Positions 48,994 to 58,750 of a stretch of DNA of 64,000 nt are shown piece after piece; position 1 is the stretch's first letter, and each line of letters starts with the position of its first letter. Under the pieces are notes generated by a model. The model did not search any database. It saw nothing but the letters and a program-made list of their open reading frames with translations, and was not told the origin of the DNA. A program made the translations under genes and the position numbers. This stretch comes from Glacieibacterium frigidum (GTDB lineage: Bacteria; Pseudomonadota; Alphaproteobacteria; Sphingomonadales; Sphingomonadaceae). The stretch is taken from assembly GCF_007097155.1 (NCBI RefSeq), contig NZ_VJWA01000001.1, positions 1,459,501 to 1,523,500 of the forward strand, in the 5' to 3' direction.

Positions 48994-50073
48994 ATGAAGG
49001 CAGCCCCGCACCCCGACGAAGCGGCGCGGCTTGTCGCGCTTCGGCGCTACGACATCCTCGATACGCCGCGCGAGAGCGACTTCGACGACGTGGTTGCGCT
49101 GGCGGCGCGCGTCTGCGGCGCGCCGATCTCGGTGATCAACCTGATCGACGCCGACCGGCAGTGGTTCAAGGCGGAGGTCGGGCTCGGCGTGCGCGAGACG
49201 CCGCTCGACACGTCGATCTGCGCGCATGTCATCCTGGAGGGCGATTTCGTCGAGATCCCCGACACGCTGGCCGACCAGCGGATGCGCGACAATCCGCTGT
49301 GCCTCGCCGATCCGGGCCTGCGCTTCTATGCCGGCGCGGTGTTGCGGACAGGCGACGGCCAGCCGATCGGCACGCTCTGCGTGCTCGACAACGTGCCGCG
49401 CCAGCTCGACGATCTGCAGCGCCAGGCACTGCGCGTGCTCGCTGCGCAGGTCATGGCGCGGCTCGACCTGCACGCCGCGCTGATGCGCGAGACGATGCTG
49501 CGCAAGGAGATCGACCACCGCGTCAAGAATTCGCTGCAGATGGTCGCGGCGTTCGCGCAGCTGCAGCGCCGCCAGCTTGCGGGCGACGCCGATGCTGCGC
49601 TGCGTGCAGTCGAGCAGCAGGTCGGTACGGTGGCGCTGCTGCACGATCTGCTCAGCCATGCCGACGGCGACCAGCGCATCGACCTCGCCGAGTATTTCGA
49701 GCGGCTGACCGACGCGCTGGCGCGTATGCTGCCGGCGGCGATCCGGATCACCAGCCGCTTCGATCCGCTCGACCTCGGTCCGACGATGGTTGCGGCGCTG
49801 GGATCGGTGGTCAATGAGCTCGTCACCAACGCGCTCAAGCATTCCTACGGCATCGGCGGGGCAGGCACGATCGTCCTGACCGGCCAGCGCGAGGGTGGGA
49901 TGTACCGCCTGATGTGCGAGGACCACGGCAAGGGGCCCGACGAGGCCACGCTGCCCGGCAACGGGCTCGGCCTGCGCATCATGACCGCCGCGGTGCGCCA
50001 GGTCGCGGGCGTGCTGGAAAGCGGACCGACGAGCGGCGGCTACCGCAGCGTCGTGACCTTTCCGATCCACTAG
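48994..50073 (+). CDS. GAF-domain sensor histidine kinase (HisKA_2 type)
   Basis: 359 residues, no transmembrane segment. A GAF domain (about 25-150, with VINLIDADRQWFKAEVGL and GLRFYAGAVLRT) senses a soluble ligand or redox state. The phospho-acceptor is His175 in KEIDHRVKNSLQMV, the HisKA_2 signature; the ATPase domain has NELVTNALKHSYG and GLGLRIM. Kinases of this class often feed the alphaproteobacterial PhyR general stress response; no receiver protein is adjacent. It lies 42 bp after the dehydrogenase gene and converges on tamB. Confidence 0.92.
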   Translation: MKAAPHPDEAARLVALRRYDILDTPRESDFDDVVALAARVCGAPISVINLIDADRQWFKAEVGLGVRETPLDTSICAHVILEGDFVEIPDTLADQRMRDNPLCLADPGLRFYAGAVLRTGDGQPIGTLCVLDNVPRQLDDLQRQALRVLAAQVMARLDLHAALMRETMLRKEIDHRVKNSLQMVAAFAQLQRRQLAGDADAALRAVEQQVGTVALLHDLLSHADGDQRIDLAEYFERLTDALARMLPAAIRITSRFDPLDLGPTMVAALGSVVNELVTNALKHSYGIGGAGTIVLTGQREGGMYRLMCEDHGKGPDEATLPGNGLGLRIMTAAVRQVAGVLESGPTSGGYRSVVTFPIH

Positions 50074-50079
50074 GCGGCG

Positions 50080-53000
50080 CTAATAGTCCTTCTTCAGCCG
50101 CAGGTTGACGCTGGTCCCGCCCTGCGTCGCGACCTGCGACAGGATCGACAGCGACCGCGTCAGCGCGACTTCGATATTGGTCGCGGTATAGCCCTGCGCG
50201 TCGGACGCCAGCTCGAGATAGACGCGCCGCCCGATATACTGGCCCGCCGCCACCGAGGTGCGCCGCCCCGACACCGTGTCGGCGGGCAGGATGCGCAGCC
50301 GGTCGATGCCCAGACCTTTTCGCACCAGGTTGATCGGGTTGAGCCCTTCGCCGCGCCCGCCGCGCAGCGAGGCGAGGGCGCCCGCCAGCTGCAGCGCCTC
50401 GGGCGCCGACAGGTTGGCGATCGTCGAGCCGAACAGCACGCGGCTCAGCACCTCGTCCTGCGGCAGGGCAGGGACCGACCCGAACGCGATCTCCGGCCGC
50501 AGCCCGGTACCGGTGATGGTCAGTGTCGCGGTGAATTGGGCCGAGGTGTTCTCCGCGGCGATGTCGATGATCGGATCGGGCGGGTAGGTGCCCTGGAAGC
50601 GCAGGTCGCCGCGGGTCAGCTGGAAGCGCTTGCCGGCGAAGTCGTAGTCGCCGCGGATCAAGCGAACGCGGCCAGCCAGGGCTGGGGCGGTCGCGGTGCC
50701 CGAAAGAGCCAGGTCGCCGCGCCAGTCCGACTGCAACCCCATGCCCTCGACCTGGATGCGCGGGCCCTTGACGTTGATGTCGAGGCCCCAGCTGGTCGGA
50801 CGCTCGGCGGGGACGACGCGGCGGCGCACGGCCTCGGCGTTGATCTCGCGCACCGTCAGTACCGGCACTTCGGCGCTGGCGGGGCGGCCGATGCGGAAGC
50901 GCGCGGCGTCGGCAGTCAGATTGCCCGCGATGCGCGCGCCGGCGCGGCTGCTGACGACGCGCAGGTCGCCGGTGACGGTGGCGGTCAGATCGTCCCGCTT
51001 CAGCGCCTGCGCATTCTTGAGCGCGAGGCGGATGTCGATCGGGAAGCCCTCGATCGCCGACAGGCCGATGCTGCCGCTGCCGGTCACGCTGCCCTTGCCG
51101 ATGGTGCCGCTGAACGCCGTCAGGTCGAGGCGCGAGGCGGTGAAGCGGCTGTCGAGGCTGACCTTCTCGACGACAGTGCCCAGAGTGACGTTCTCGACCC
51201 GCGCGCCGTCGCTGGTGATCGTGCCGGTCAGCGTCGGCTGCCCCAGCCGCCCGCCGATGTCGGCGGCGATGCGCACGGGGCCGCGCACGTCGAGCGCCTC
51301 GATCCCGCTGAGCGGCCATAGCGCCTGCGCGGGGCCGTTGTAGCGCGCCTGCGCGAACAGCGACGCGGCGAGCAGGCGTTCGAGCGGGGCGTCGGCGTCA
51401 CCGCCGGGAATGTTCCGCAGCTGCGCCTGCAGCCGCCCCTCGACGGCGCCGCCGCGCACGATGACCGCGCGCGCGCTGCCGCCCGCCGGGGTCACCGCGG
51501 CGTTGAGCGCCAGATCGATCGGCAGGGACGCCGCACCCAGCCCGGCGCGGCTGAGCCCGGTGACGCGCAACGAGGCATTGCCGGTCGGCAACCCGCCGCG
51601 CGGCAGTGACATGTCGATCGTTCCCGACACGCGCCCGCCGAAATCCAGCCGAGGGTCGGCGGCGGCGAACAGCGCGAGGCCCAGATTGTCGAGGCGGGCG
51701 CGCACCGCCTTGCGCTCCCCCCAGCGGCCCGACAGCTCGGCGCGACCGTCGGGCGTCGTCACCAGCGTCGGGGCGAGCACCCAGTCGGTGCCGTCGCGCG
51801 TCAGGATCGCCGGCGCCGCGAGCCCGATCTGGCGGCGGTCGAACACGCCGCTGCCCGCCAGCTCGATCCGGTCTCCGGCGAAGGTCGCACGGCCCTTCAA
51901 CGTGAAGGGCGCCTCGCCGATGCCCGCCAGCTCGACCTGCGCCGAACCGCGCCCGGCGCGATAGTCGATGGTACCGTTGGCATTGGTCAGCACGATGTCG
52001 GCGCGCCGCACCTGGGCGGCCGTGAACCGCCCCGTCACCACCGGCCCGGCGTCGTCGAGCAGTACCGTGGCGCGCAGATTGCCGCTGCCGACTGCGACGA
52101 GGGGCGCGAGCGGCAGCTTCGCATTGGCCGCGGTCAGTGCCACGTCGGCGCGCTGTACCGCGCCCGCAGCGGCGAGCAGCGCACTGCCATCGATGCCTGC
52201 GCCCGATAGGTCGAGTCGGCCGGCGAACGGCCCGGTCGTGGTCTGGATCAGCGTTCCGCGCCCGGTGATCCCGGCGAGCGTCACTGCCCCGACATCGATC
52301 GCCGTCGCCGTGCCCGGCCGGATAAGCCCGCGCGCGTCGATGCGGCCATAGTCGGTCGCGCCGTTTGCCGTGAAGCGCCAGTTGCCGGTCACCGGCTCGA
52401 CCTTGGCCACGACGGTGCGCAGCCCGATGCCGAACCCCGGGCGGGCGAGGGTGAGGTCGACGACGGGGGCTTCGATCTGCCCGAGGAGGCGGATGCCCAA
52501 CGGGCCGTAGCGGCGCGACACGCCCGCTCCGGCAAGGGCGACGACGCCGTTCGCAGCGCGCGTGCCGCTCGCGGTCACCGTGACCCCGGGCGAGGACAGG
52601 CGCGCGTTGGTGAAGGCAACCGACGTATCGGGTGCGACCGCGATCTGCGCGACGACTGAGGGCAGCCCCTCCAGCAGCGACGCAAAGAAGGGATTGTCGA
52701 GCCGCGTGACCCGCGCCGTCGCGGTGCCCAGGACGCGCACCCCCGCCGGGTCGGGCGTCGCCACAACATCGCCGGCGATGTTCGCGAGGCCGAGGCCGGG
52801 AATCAGATAGCGCGGCAGGTCGCCCTTGATCGCAACGCGGAAGGCCCCCGTCGGCAGATCGATCCGCCCCGCCGCTCGCGCCGTCAGCCGGTCGGTGCGG
52901 ACGTTCACAGCATCGAAGACGAGCGCCTGCCCGCGCAGCGTCAGCGGCCCCGTGACGCGCAGCCCGGTCAGCAGCGGCTCGCCGGTCGGGCCGACGCCGG

Positions 53001-54207
53001 TTACGCGCGACGCGCTGGCGGTGACGGGAATGACCAGCGGCCGCGCGCCGCCCGCGACGATGCCGACGGCACGGACGTTGGTGAAGCCCGTGCGCCCCCA
53101 GGCGAACTGCGGGGCGGTCGCGACGTAGTCGATCAGCGGCGCGCGGAACGTGCCCGCCAGCCGCGCGCGCAGGCGCAGGTCGCGCGCCGTGACACGCGGG
53201 TGGATCGCCGCCGGGCGCAGCACACGCGCATCGATCGTCACGCCCGCCAGGCTCTCGGTGGCGAAGTCGACCGTGCCCCCGGCATCGACGGTCAGCGCAG
53301 CCGAACTTGCATGCACAATCGTCCGGGCCTGGCGGTCGGCGACGCTGGCGCTCGCGTCGATGCGCAGTGCGGGTGCCGCCAGCCGCGCGGCCATGCCGGT
53401 GAGCAGCTTCGCAGGTGTAACCGCCCCGACTGCGGTGAAGCGCCCGCCCGCCGCACCCAGCGTCAGCGCGGCGAGCCGCTGCCCGCCCAGTGCCGCAGTC
53501 GCGTTGCCCTTCCACGCGCTCCACTTGCCGGCGCCCGCAACGTCAATTTCAAGCGGCTGCGCAAGGCCCAGCAGGCCGGTAACGATGCCGCGCGCCGCCG
53601 CATCCAGGCGCAGCCCGAGGTCGAAGCGGTCGCGGTCGGGCTCGGCGTCGAGGCGCACGCGCAGTGTGTCGCCTGCGTCGGAACTGGCGGCGTCGAGGTT
53701 GAGGCGCGCGCGGCCGTCACGGATATCGGCGTCGCCGCGCAGGCTGGCGAGCACCGGGCGCCCGATCACCGGCGCCTCGAGCACGATGCGGTCGAGGCGC
53801 AGCCGGTCGATGCGGATGTCGATGTCGGGCAGGACGCGCTTGTCGGCGCTGGGACGCAACGCGGGGCGGCGCAGGACGCGCAGCTCGGGCACGGTCAGCG
53901 CGTGGACGGTCAGCAGGTTGCGCGCCAGATCGAACGGCCGCCAGTCGAGCTCCACCCGCGCCGCGCGCGCGAACACGCCGCGCTGGTCGCCGAGTTCGAG
54001 GTCGTGGATCGTCGCGCTGCCGAAGATCGACCCGTCGATGCGCCCGGCGCGCACGGTCAGCCCCGACTGCGGGGCATACAATGGTAGCTGGCGCACCACG
54101 AAGGCACGGCCGCGGTCGGTGTCGAGGAAGGCGATCATCCCGATGCCCGCGAGCGCCAGCAGCACCACGAAGGCGACGAGGAACCAGAAGGCGCGCGCCG
54201 CCCGCAT
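50080..54207 (-). CDS. tamB: Translocation and assembly module protein TamB
   Basis: 1375 residues with one N-terminal membrane anchor (about 7-29) and a very long beta-rich body of repeating short strands, ending in the conserved TamB (DUF490) domain. That domain shows EVLSRVLFGSTIANLSAPEA, RKGLGIDRLRILPAD, AGQYIGRRVYLEL and the final strand SVNLRLKKDY. TamB spans the periplasm, with roles in outer-membrane protein assembly and phospholipid transport. It starts one base inside the stop of tamA (TGATG), a clear two-gene unit. Confidence 0.95.
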   Translation of the reverse strand: MRAARAFWFLVAFVVLLALAGIGMIAFLDTDRGRAFVVRQLPLYAPQSGLTVRAGRIDGSIFGSATIHDLELGDQRGVFARAARVELDWRPFDLARNLLTVHALTVPELRVLRRPALRPSADKRVLPDIDIRIDRLRLDRIVLEAPVIGRPVLASLRGDADIRDGRARLNLDAASSDAGDTLRVRLDAEPDRDRFDLGLRLDAAARGIVTGLLGLAQPLEIDVAGAGKWSAWKGNATAALGGQRLAALTLGAAGGRFTAVGAVTPAKLLTGMAARLAAPALRIDASASVADRQARTIVHASSAALTVDAGGTVDFATESLAGVTIDARVLRPAAIHPRVTARDLRLRARLAGTFRAPLIDYVATAPQFAWGRTGFTNVRAVGIVAGGARPLVIPVTASASRVTGVGPTGEPLLTGLRVTGPLTLRGQALVFDAVNVRTDRLTARAAGRIDLPTGAFRVAIKGDLPRYLIPGLGLANIAGDVVATPDPAGVRVLGTATARVTRLDNPFFASLLEGLPSVVAQIAVAPDTSVAFTNARLSSPGVTVTASGTRAANGVVALAGAGVSRRYGPLGIRLLGQIEAPVVDLTLARPGFGIGLRTVVAKVEPVTGNWRFTANGATDYGRIDARGLIRPGTATAIDVGAVTLAGITGRGTLIQTTTGPFAGRLDLSGAGIDGSALLAAAGAVQRADVALTAANAKLPLAPLVAVGSGNLRATVLLDDAGPVVTGRFTAAQVRRADIVLTNANGTIDYRAGRGSAQVELAGIGEAPFTLKGRATFAGDRIELAGSGVFDRRQIGLAAPAILTRDGTDWVLAPTLVTTPDGRAELSGRWGERKAVRARLDNLGLALFAAADPRLDFGGRVSGTIDMSLPRGGLPTGNASLRVTGLSRAGLGAASLPIDLALNAAVTPAGGSARAVIVRGGAVEGRLQAQLRNIPGGDADAPLERLLAASLFAQARYNGPAQALWPLSGIEALDVRGPVRIAADIGGRLGQPTLTGTITSDGARVENVTLGTVVEKVSLDSRFTASRLDLTAFSGTIGKGSVTGSGSIGLSAIEGFPIDIRLALKNAQALKRDDLTATVTGDLRVVSSRAGARIAGNLTADAARFRIGRPASAEVPVLTVREINAEAVRRRVVPAERPTSWGLDINVKGPRIQVEGMGLQSDWRGDLALSGTATAPALAGRVRLIRGDYDFAGKRFQLTRGDLRFQGTYPPDPIIDIAAENTSAQFTATLTITGTGLRPEIAFGSVPALPQDEVLSRVLFGSTIANLSAPEALQLAGALASLRGGRGEGLNPINLVRKGLGIDRLRILPADTVSGRRTSVAAGQYIGRRVYLELASDAQGYTATNIEVALTRSLSILSQVATQGGTSVNLRLKKDY

Positions 54208-56150
54208 CAGAACGCCTGGCCGATCGATACGTAGAAGGCGAGCTTGGGATCGTTCGACCCGCCGTTGAGCGGGGTCGCGAGGTCGATGCGCACCGGGCCG
54301 AAGCTCGTGTAATACCGTAGGCCGAGCCCCGCGCCGACCTTGAGCGCGTCGAACTTCGGCACCGTGCCGGTCGACACCTGGCCCGCATCGACGAAGGGCA
54401 CGATGCCGAGGTCGTTGCCGAAGGCGCGAAAGCGCACGCGCGCCTCGAGCGCGAATTCGGTCAGCGAGTTTCCCCCGAGCGGCCGCCCGTCGGCGTCCAT
54501 CGGCCCGACCTGCTGGTATGAAAAGCCCCGCACCGACCCGCCGCCGCCGGCATAGAAGCGCCGCGTCGGCGCAATGCGGCCGCGGCTCGCACCGGCGATC
54601 GTCCCGGCGTGCGCGCGCGCCGCGATCACCACGCGCTCGCCAAAAGGCTGGTAAGCGGTGCCGTCGAGCTGCAGCTTGACGTAGGTGAAGGCAGTGTCCT
54701 GGTACGACACTTCGGGGCTGACGCGTCCGGTCAGGCGGAAACCGCGCGTCGGGTCGAGCAGATTGTCCGACCCGTCATAGGTCAGGTTGAGTGGTGCGGC
54801 GACGATCAGGAAGGTGTTGAAGGCATTGCCGATCCGGCTGCGGTCGCGCTCCGACGAGGCGACGATCTCGGCACCGAAGGAATAGGCCCACTTCTTCTGC
54901 CAGATGATGTTTGTCTCGCGCTCGATCGCCGCACCCAGAGTCAACGTGCGCGCGAAGAACGCGTCCTGCTCGGCGTTGCTGAGTTCGGAGCGCAACAGCA
55001 GCGACTGGTCGCGCTTGCGCCAATTGCGGCGGCGCAGCTCGACGCCCAGCAGCTGCTCGCGCTCGGCGGCGACCCCGCGCACCGTCACCGCGCCTTCGGG
55101 CGGCAGCAGGTTACGGTGCTGCCAGCTGCCCTCGAGGCGCAGGCCCTGGCCGGTCGAATAGCCGAACTGCGCGGCGATCGTGCGCTGCGGCGCGGGCTCG
55201 GTGGTGATCACCAGGTCGACGACCTGCGTGCCGTCGGCGCGAACCATCGCCGGCTCGGGCTTGATCGATGCCGACCCGACGAGCCCCGTCTGGATCAGCG
55301 CGCGACGCAGATCCTCCAGGTCGGCGGCGTTGTAGGCCTCGCCCGGATCGAGGCGTGCCAGCATCGCCAGATGCTCGTCGTCGAATGGCGCACGCCGCGT
55401 CGCCTCGGCAAAGCGCACGCGCCCGAACACCGCGCGGCGGCCCGGGTCGATCGCCTGGGTCAGCGTCGCGGTCCGCGTCTCATGGTCTACCGCGACGTCC
55501 TGCGCGCCGACGGTGGGGAAGGGATAGCCGGCGTCTGCCAAGCGCAGCTTCAGCCCGTCCTCCGCCGCCCCGACCACCGCGGCATCCACGGGATCGCCGA
55601 CCGCGATGCCCAGCGTGCGCGTTACCATCGTTGCATCGGCGCCCGCCGGCACGGTCAGGTCGACTGCCGCGAACGTGTAGACCGGACCCGGCTCGACGGT
55701 CAGCACCACCTGCGTCGCGGCGCCCGCCTGCGCCGGCGGGGTGATCGTCGCCTCGACGGTGCCGCCGTAGCGCCCGCGGCTGCGCAGCAGCTGATCGATC
55801 AGGTCGCGGTCCTCGAAGACGCGGCGGTTGATCTGCGCGAGGTTCGCGGGCGCCCCGCGCCCCTGCCACAGCACCGACAACTCCTTGAAGCGCGACAGAT
55901 CCTCGAGGCCTTCGACGGTCACCTCGTAGCGCACCTCGCCGGCCTCGGTGGTCGCCGCCTCGCCCGGCGTCACGGCGACCGCCTCGGGCCACGCCACGCC
56001 GCCGTCGGGCAGAGGTGCGAGCGCGTCGAGCAGTTCGTCGCGTGCCGGCGCAGCTTCCGCGGGGGGCTGAGCGACAGGCGGCGCAGGCTGGGCATGCGCG
56101 ACGGCCGCGCAGCCAGTCGCCAGCACCCACGCAAAAGACGGTTTCACCAT
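54207..56150 (-). CDS. tamA: Outer-membrane assembly protein TamA (BamA superfamily)
   Basis: 647 residues from the ATG at 56150 (MVKPSFAWVLATGCAAVAHA, a signal peptide); longer upstream frames run antisense to the divergent gene. A Pro-rich stretch precedes POTRA-type domains (about 70-320). A 16-strand barrel of the BamA/TamA type follows, with FYAGGGGSVRGFSYQQVGP, the L6 RGF motif, and the typical terminal Phe. Works with TamB encoded immediately downstream. The gene is divergent from the M2 peptidase gene. Confidence 0.94.
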   Translation of the reverse strand: MVKPSFAWVLATGCAAVAHAQPAPPVAQPPAEAAPARDELLDALAPLPDGGVAWPEAVAVTPGEAATTEAGEVRYEVTVEGLEDLSRFKELSVLWQGRGAPANLAQINRRVFEDRDLIDQLLRSRGRYGGTVEATITPPAQAGAATQVVLTVEPGPVYTFAAVDLTVPAGADATMVTRTLGIAVGDPVDAAVVGAAEDGLKLRLADAGYPFPTVGAQDVAVDHETRTATLTQAIDPGRRAVFGRVRFAEATRRAPFDDEHLAMLARLDPGEAYNAADLEDLRRALIQTGLVGSASIKPEPAMVRADGTQVVDLVITTEPAPQRTIAAQFGYSTGQGLRLEGSWQHRNLLPPEGAVTVRGVAAEREQLLGVELRRRNWRKRDQSLLLRSELSNAEQDAFFARTLTLGAAIERETNIIWQKKWAYSFGAEIVASSERDRSRIGNAFNTFLIVAAPLNLTYDGSDNLLDPTRGFRLTGRVSPEVSYQDTAFTYVKLQLDGTAYQPFGERVVIAARAHAGTIAGASRGRIAPTRRFYAGGGGSVRGFSYQQVGPMDADGRPLGGNSLTEFALEARVRFRAFGNDLGIVPFVDAGQVSTGTVPKFDALKVGAGLGLRYYTSFGPVRIDLATPLNGGSNDPKLAFYVSIGQAF

Positions 56151-56283
56151 TACCCGCCGCTCTAGCCGACCCCCGGCGGGGCGACTAGGTGCGCGCATGT
56201 CGCTCGGCTCTGGCGACGGGCGGTTGACCCCGGGGCCCTGGTCCGTCGATAGCGTCGCCCATCCAAGTCTTGGGAGGACCTGC

Positions 56284-58116
56284 ATGAAATCCGTCGTTTC
56301 GACACTGGCGCTGGCCGCCGCGCTGACCTTCGCCGCGCCGCTGATCGCGCAGCCCGCACCGACCCCCGCCGAGGCCGACGCCTTCGTCGCCGAAGCCGAG
56401 CGCGCGGCGCTGGCCTTCAGCGAGTACGGCTCGCGCATCGCCTGGGTCAACGCGACCTACATCACCGAAGACACCGACTGGCTGTCGGCCAAGGTCGGCG
56501 CCGAGGGCACGGTGATGGCGGTCAAGTTCGCCAAGGGTGCGGCGCGCTTCAATAACGTCAAGGGCCTGTCGCCCGATACGGTGCGCAAGCTCGGCATCTT
56601 GAAGCAGGGCATCACGCTGCCCGCGCCCAGTACCCCGGGTGCGGCCGAGGAGCTGGCGACGATCACGACGCGGCTGCAGTCGGCCTATGGCAAGGGCAAG
56701 GGTACGGTCGGGGGCAAGGTCACCAACGGCAACGACCTCGAGGCGCTGATGGGCACGACGCGCGACCCCGCGCTGCTCAGCGAGATGTGGACGTCGTGGC
56801 ACAAGGTCGGCCAGCCGATGCGCGCCGACTATGTCCGCCTGGTCGAGATCGCGAACGCCGGCGCCAAGGAGCTCGGCTTCGCCGACACCGGCGCGATGTG
56901 GCGTGCCGGCTACGACATGCCGCCGGAGGCCTTCGCGCCGCTGATGGACAAGCTCGCGGCACAGGTGAAGCCGCTCTACGACGACCTGCACTGCTACACG
57001 CGCACCAAGCTCAACGCGAAGTACGGCGACGCGGTGCAGCCCAAGACCGGGCCGATCCGCGCCGACCTGCTGGGCAACATGTGGGCGCAGGACTGGGCCA
57101 GTATCTACGATATCGTCGCGCCGGCAGGGGCGGGGGACGTCGGCTATGACATCGGCGAGCTCCTCGTCGCCAAGGGCTATGATCCGCTGAAGATGGTCAA
57201 GACGGGGGAGGGTTTCTACTCGTCGCTCGGCCTCGCGCCGCTGCCGGCGTCGTTCTACGAGCGCTCGCAGATCACCAAGCCCGCCGACCGCGAAGTCGTC
57301 TGCCACGCCTCCGCCTGGGACATCGACAACAAGGACGACCTGCGCATCAAGATGTGCACCAAGGTCAACGCCAGCGACTTCGTGACCATCCACCACGAGC
57401 TCGGCCACAACTACTACCAGCGCGCCTACAACAAGCAGCCGTACCTGTACCTGAACGGCGCCAACGACGGCTTCCACGAGGCGATCGGCGATTTCGTCGC
57501 GCTGTCGATCACGCCCGATTACTTGGTCAAGATCGGGCTACTGGATGCCGCCAAGGTTCCCGACGCGTCGAAGGACATCGGCCTGCTGCTGCGCCAGGCG
57601 CTGGAAAAGGTGCCCGGCGTGCCGTGGACCCTGCTCGTCGACAAATGGCGCTGGGGCGTCTTCGACGGCTCGACGCCGCCGTCGGCGTACAACAAGTCGT
57701 GGACCGACCTGCGCCTTCAGTATCAGGGCATCATCCCGCCGGTGCCGCGCAGCGAGGCCGACTTCGACCCCGGTGCCAAGTACCACATCCCCGGCAACAC
57801 GCCCTACGCGCGCTATTTCCTCGCGCGCATCCTGCAGTTCCAGTTCTATCAGGCGGCGTGCAAGCAGGCCGGCTGGAAGGGCCCGCTGCACCGCTGTTCC
57901 TTCTATGGCAACAAGGAGGTCGGCGCACGGCTGAATGCGATGCTCGAAGCGGGCGCGTCGAAGCCCTGGCCCGAGACGCTGGAGAAGTTCACCGGCACGC
58001 GCGACATGGATGGCCGCGCCATGCTGGCGTATTTCGCGCCGCTTCAGACGTGGCTGAAGGCGCAGAACAAGGGCCAGCAGTGCGGCTGGTCGGGCCCGAA
58101 GATCGCGGGGCTGTAG
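56284..58116 (+). CDS. M2 family metallopeptidase (ACE-like)
   Basis: 610 residues with a signal peptide (1-22). Zinc motif TIHHELGHNYYQRAY and the third ligand Glu in NDGFHEAIGDFVALS about 25 residues later; the chloride/substrate residues cannot be judged by eye. Bacterial angiotensin-converting-enzyme homologues remove C-terminal dipeptides in the periplasm. The start at 56284 follows an ideal GGGAGG site, whereas upstream frame extension runs into the tamA leader. A stem-loop at 58124-58155 ends the unit. Confidence 0.95.
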   Translation: MKSVVSTLALAAALTFAAPLIAQPAPTPAEADAFVAEAERAALAFSEYGSRIAWVNATYITEDTDWLSAKVGAEGTVMAVKFAKGAARFNNVKGLSPDTVRKLGILKQGITLPAPSTPGAAEELATITTRLQSAYGKGKGTVGGKVTNGNDLEALMGTTRDPALLSEMWTSWHKVGQPMRADYVRLVEIANAGAKELGFADTGAMWRAGYDMPPEAFAPLMDKLAAQVKPLYDDLHCYTRTKLNAKYGDAVQPKTGPIRADLLGNMWAQDWASIYDIVAPAGAGDVGYDIGELLVAKGYDPLKMVKTGEGFYSSLGLAPLPASFYERSQITKPADREVVCHASAWDIDNKDDLRIKMCTKVNASDFVTIHHELGHNYYQRAYNKQPYLYLNGANDGFHEAIGDFVALSITPDYLVKIGLLDAAKVPDASKDIGLLLRQALEKVPGVPWTLLVDKWRWGVFDGSTPPSAYNKSWTDLRLQYQGIIPPVPRSEADFDPGAKYHIPGNTPYARYFLARILQFQFYQAACKQAGWKGPLHRCSFYGNKEVGARLNAMLEAGASKPWPETLEKFTGTRDMDGRAMLAYFAPLQTWLKAQNKGQQCGWSGPKIAGL

Positions 58117-58123
58117 GGGCAGC

Positions 58124-58155
58124 AGCGGCGGGTCGCAGCGCAGCGATCCGCCGCT
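58124..58155. terminator. Bidirectional stem-loop between the M2 peptidase and peroxiredoxin genes
   Basis: AGCGGCGGGTCGC (58124-58136) pairs with GCGATCCGCCGCT (58143-58155), one G-T mismatch, with a 6-nt loop, between convergent genes. No T-run. Confidence 0.65.
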
Positions 58156-58164
58156 CGCCGAAGA

Positions 58165-58650
58165 TCAGCTGAGCTGTTGCATCAGATACTCGGCCGACGA
58201 CACCTTGAACGCACCCGGGTCCTCGACATTCAGCTCGGCGACCTTGCCGTCGCGGACCAGCATGGAGAAGCGCTGGCCGCGCTTGCCCATGCCGAAGCGG
58301 CTGCCGTCCATCGCCAGGCCGAGCGCCTCGACGAAATCGCCGTTGCCGTCCGCCAGCAGCGTGACCTTTTCGCCGACATTCGCCGCGGCGCCCCAGGCGC
58401 CCATCACGAACGCGTCGTTGACTGAGATGCAGACGATCTCGTCGACGCCCTTGGCGGCGAGCGCGTCGGCATTATCGACATAGCCGGGCAGATGCTTGGC
58501 CGAGCAGGTCGGCGTAAAGGCGCCGGGCACCGAGAACAGGGCGACGGTGCGCCCGGCGAACAGCGCGTCGGTCTGCACGGGGGCAGGGCCGGCATCGGTC
58601 ATCTTCATCAGCGTGGCGCTCGGAACCGTATCACCGACCTTGATCGTCAT
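58165..58650 (-). CDS. Peroxiredoxin (Prx5-type)
   Basis: 161 residues, thiol peroxidase reducing hydrogen or alkyl peroxides. Peroxidatic Cys in PGAFTPTCSAKHLPGY near residue 48, the standard Prx5 motif, with GKRGQRFSMLVRDGKV later. No second Cys of a typical 2-Cys pair is visible, so it probably relies on an external thiol such as glutathione or glutaredoxin. It is divergent from algH; the 100-bp gap must hold both promoters. Confidence 0.93.
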   Translation of the reverse strand: MTIKVGDTVPSATLMKMTDAGPAPVQTDALFAGRTVALFSVPGAFTPTCSAKHLPGYVDNADALAAKGVDEIVCISVNDAFVMGAWGAAANVGEKVTLLADGNGDFVEALGLAMDGSRFGMGKRGQRFSMLVRDGKVAELNVEDPGAFKVSSAEYLMQQLS

Positions 58651-58750
58651 CGCTGCTCTCCCTGTTTGCTCCAGGCGCGCATAGCGGGGCGTTCCGACGC
58701 GGTAAAGCGGACTGGCGTTTGGCGGCCGCTGCCGGGTATAACCCGCTGCA

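Noticed and set aside
54207-56450. tamA starting upstream at 56450
   Set aside because: The extension overlaps the signal peptide region of the divergent M2 peptidase gene and lacks a signal; MVKPSFAW at 56150 is a proper signal peptide start.
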